From contig CM060926.1 of the NCBI GenBank assembly GCA_030737875.1, positions 318,468,922 to 318,532,921 on the forward strand: a DNA stretch of 64,000 nt, given 5' to 3'. Origin of the DNA: Allium sativum (taxonomy: Eukaryota > Streptophyta > Magnoliopsida > Asparagales > Amaryllidaceae). Numbering within the stretch: position 1 is the stretch's first letter; each line of letters opens with the position of its first letter. Under the pieces are notes generated by a model. It worked only from the letters and a program-made list of their open reading frames with translations, was not told the origin of the DNA and did not search any database. This document shows, one piece after another, positions 60,577-64,000 of this stretch. The translations under genes and the position numbers were made by a program.

Positions 60577-63500
60577 TGTAACGACCGGGATTTTCAACGA
60601 CTTTGGTTATCGACATAAGCACGATGTCGATAACCAAAACATCGAAAAATCCTGGTAATTAGTGAAAGAAATTCGAGGGTGAGAAAAGATAAGATAGAAA
60701 CTTAGAATAAAAGAAGAAGAAGAACACAACATCAGAGTAACACGAATCTCACAGCGGAACAAATAACATATAATAGATAACATATCCTTGAAATAAATCA
60801 TTATATGTATACAATACATTATCAAAGTACAACACTTACAACACAGCGGAAATAACTATAACTATATGATCCTGAAGCCTCCTGCTCCAAGCTCTTCCAG
60901 TATCTGTAAATCCCGACTACTTGACTGCCCATACAAATTTAGGCACCCAAGAGTTTAAGGAAAACAACAAAGTAAACTCCAGGTCAGTCGTGGGACTGGT
61001 GTGAGTAAAACAGTTAAAAACAGTTGAACAAGTAAACGATATCTCATAAGACCACGCCGCATAACGGAACGGGTTTTTCCCTTATAAGAATCCAAATATC
61101 TTTATATCAAAAACCTTTTGATATTATAATAATGTCTATCAACCACAACTATAATAATCATCTAGTAGAACCGCTTTCATCTCACGTTCTACATCTATAG
61201 TATATAATCAAAACCGCAAGCACGTATTGGGTAATGGATTTCCAACTATGACAAGGTATGGAACCACCTTTCGCTCGTGTACCCCTAGAGAGGAATACAC
61301 TGGGTTCAACAAGAACATCTTGCAACCCGGCCACACATGACCGACCACTCATTTCGCTTGAGCGTATCGAATGTATATCACCAACAGTTGGGATTAGCAA
61401 CCGTTTCCCGAATGGGACAGGATCAACAATAGATTTTTAGAAGTAAATGAAACTCTAGATCAGGTGATTATACACCCTACTTCGGTGCGACCGACTTAGC
61501 CATGCTGCCTGCCCGATTTCTGTCATTTACCGGTTGTGAGGCTAGAAGCTACGCTTTATCATCACACCAGATTCACTTTGAATGCCACATCATCAAATCC
61601 ATCAAATCACCGATTAACGTCCTCAACAATACATTATGTGTTAGCTAAAGAAGTTTCCTTCTCCGCTTCCACTCTTGGTACGGTTGGAGAAATCAATATA
61701 TGTGATCGTCTGAAAATACTCTGTCAGACATCCGTCCATACAAGTCATCCAGGAACAGGATGAACCGAAGGCACTATTCTGTAAACAGGATAGCCCTTGC
61801 ATAACTCTGTCTTCAATTTCCCTTGGCATATATGATTCGCAACGCTTATGCCAATACAGAGTGGTTCTTTGGATAATAATCCAACCGGTCTCTCCATATT
61901 AACAACGTTAAAATGGTCAAAACTTCGATAGTCTGTGATTTAACTATCGAATAAAAACAAGTGTGCAAACAACGATATTATTTACAAATGGAAATTTATA
62001 TCGATCAAACATCATTCAACATTTATCTCTTTATTTCATAAATTTATATATCTCATGATTTCCTATATTCAATATTTCTTATTTTCTAAATTTGGAAAAT
62101 ATACGTTATTAACTATGGAAAACATTTCCATTTCTTGTTTTCTTTATTAGAAAACATTTCTGGTTTCTTATTTGGAAAACCTTTCCAAATCTTCTTTATT
62201 GGATTTAGACAGATGTTTAAACAAACCATCGCGATGCCAACTCAAACCATTTCCTTTACTGCCGAATCTTAACTATTCCTTAGTTAAAAACGAAGCCAAT
62301 CAAGTTGGGGTAGAACTACCTCTCAGACCTTAACTGAACAACATTTCTAACTTTGAAATTGGAAAAGTTCACTTTATATTCCTTTTACTGACTTCCTTAC
62401 TTAACCCTCCTTCGAATAGCTATATTTGATTTGACTCCTTTCACTTAACTCTATTCGATTAACTCTTATTAATTAACTCTATTAGACTAACCCTATTGGA
62501 TTAACTCTATTTGACTAACGCTATTGATTTACTCATTCACTTACTCCTTTCGAATACTATATTCGATAACTCCTTTTCTTTCTTCGAATAAACTATATTC
62601 GATTAATTCCTTTGCTTCTATTCGAATAAACTATATTCATTTTACTCTTTTTACTTTCTTCGAAAAAACTATATTCGATTAATTCATTTGCTTCTATTCG
62701 ATTAACTCTTTTACTTTCTATTCGAATAAACTATATTTGATTAACTCATTTTATTTTAACTCTAATCGATTAAATAACATCGATTAACTCCTTATAACTT
62801 CTCTAATCGATTAAACTAACATCGATTAACTCCTTTTAACTTTAACACTAATCGATTAAACTAACATCGATTAACTCCTTTTAACTTTAACACTAATCGA
62901 TTAAACTAACATCGATTAACTCCTTTTAACTTTAACACTAATCGATTAAACTAACATCGATTAACTCCTTTTAACTTTAACACTAATCGATTAAACTAAC
63001 ATCGATTAACTCCTTTTTGAATAAACTATTTATTTGTAAAGATTTACTTTTAGTAGCAGTTCTTCACTTTACAAATGATTTCCCTTTTATAAAACTCTTT
63101 TCGTTTTAAAAACATTTTTTCCCTTTTTATTTTCTTTCGAAATATTTCCTTTTATAAAATTTGTTGATTTTATAAAATCCATTTATTTCAATATACATTG
63201 AAATAATTCTTTTTACATCCCAGGGTCTTTTATGATATTTAAAATATCGAATAAAAATGATCAACATCATTCCAACACCCATAATCCATAACAGATTATA
63301 TAACACATCATATATCACAATATATGAAAACAGTAAAATAAATGTTGAGGAATCCAGTTGGATTCCTCCAACCTGTTTCGCTGCATCACAGATGTTAAAT
63401 AATATAGATAACATCACTTTCAGTTCCATATGATATATTCCGTTAAACATAATCAATAAAGAAATTCAACTAACTGACTAGCAGTTCAATCAAACAGTCA

Positions 63501-64000
63501 ACACACAATCAATCAGACGGTTTCTAACAGTTCTAAAAAGACAACATGATATTATAAACTGTTCAAAGTTAGTCAGATTACTCACATTTGCGCGTTAGCC
63601 GTTAAATAACGGTTTGCGTTAGTTGATTCTGACCAGACAATTTATTCTGCTATAAATCCAAAAGAGCACCAGCTCACCTCAACCCTTTCCATTTCTTAGT
63701 CTTCTTTGATATGGTTCCGACGAATGTTGTTTCGTGGAATTCCATTTGATCTCAGCCCATACGTACGTGAAAAACCAAACCCACAACCAGATAAAAACCC
63801 CGCTCCTGTATCACCATCTTCAACTAACTCGCGAGTCATGAAACGTAATACGTTAACCGTAATTGATAATTTGACAGTAGGTGGATGCTGCAACTAGTTC
63901 AATATTTCCTAAACCATGCGGTGAGATTCTTCTTCCTTAGCAATATCATGTTTCCCACTCTGCATCTTCACTGTCACCGGCCCAAACTCGTTTCTAAAGC
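60577..64000 (-). repeat. Element I 5' LTR (truncated by window end)
   Basis: Collinear with 52018-55450. It holds a hairpin module copy (about 60925-61001) and the 45-bp minisatellite (about 62765-63020). The leader-like block starts near 63590. The TATA box expected by comparison lies beyond the window. Confidence 0.94.

Larger units (their letters stand above)
52018..64000 (-). mobile_element. Element I: giant-LTR Ty3-like retrotransposon, runs off window
   Basis: Minus-strand element. 3' LTR 52018-57325 (5,308 bp), interior 57326-60576 (3,251 bp), 5' LTR from 60577, of which 3,424 bp are in the window. It has a primer-binding site and polypurine tract. The first 420 bp of the LTRs differ at five or six places (about 1.3%). 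It is inserted in H; left TSD candidate ACGGC (52013-52017), not testable here. No gag or pol beyond a tail remnant. Confidence 0.93.

Overview
This window is non-genic nuclear DNA of a flowering plant, built almost wholly from LTR retrotransposons inserted into one another. I see no host gene, tRNA, rRNA or CRISPR. The plant assignment rests on AT-rich sequence, four primer-binding sites matching the 3' end of initiator-methionine tRNA (plus one exact and one missing case noted below), 5-bp target-site duplications (TSDs), Ty3-type and Ty1/copia-type elements, and very long LTRs. The species cannot be named. Element letters A-I are mine.

Nesting order, outermost first. Element A (+ strand, Ty3-like) is the oldest layer: LTR pieces 1-177 and 42529-43343, internal region 43344-45175, next LTR from 45176. 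Element B (- strand, 178-42523, TSD AGCGA) sits antisense in A's 5' LTR; its 3' LTR is split into four pieces and its 5' LTR is 34904-42523. Four elements lie in B: C (+, 3380-17771, TSD TCCTT, LTRs of 6.7 kb around a 1.04-kb interior), D (+, solo LTR 19232-23308, TSD CAAGT), E (+, copia-like tandem array LTR-interior-LTR-interior-LTR, 23778-32756, TSD GTTTA), and F (probable non-autonomous DNA transposon, 40231-42159). G (-, solo LTR, 26960-29585, TSD CAATC) lies inside the middle LTR of E. On the right, H (- strand LTR from 49191) interrupts A's 3' LTR, and I (- strand, from 52018 past the window end) interrupts H. B's two LTRs give uninterrupted copies of the target sites of C, D, E and F, so those boundaries are exact.

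The Ty3-like elements (A, B, C, I, and LTR-only D, G, H) encode no complete protein. Their LTRs (about 4-6.7 kb) exceed their interiors (1.0-3.3 kb). They keep primer-binding sites, polypurine tracts and, in B and I, a short stretch resembling the end of a Ty3 pol frame. They must have been mobilised by proteins from another element. E keeps only a broken piece of copia gag, the coiled-coil linker after the zinc knuckle.

The most interesting signal is non-coding. Families whose primary sequence differs strongly share small modules that look like RNA stem-loops with paired-base changes: (1) a two-to-three-hairpin module upstream of the LTR 3' end in all seven Ty3-like families, (2) a hairpin roughly 330-650 nt into the interior of A, B, C and I, and (3) an AGCC/GGCT hairpin upstream of the polypurine tract in B, C and I. 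A fourth, about 200-bp module opens the LTRs of B, C, D and I and is repeated inside C and D. All comparisons were made by eye and no folding or alignment program was run.
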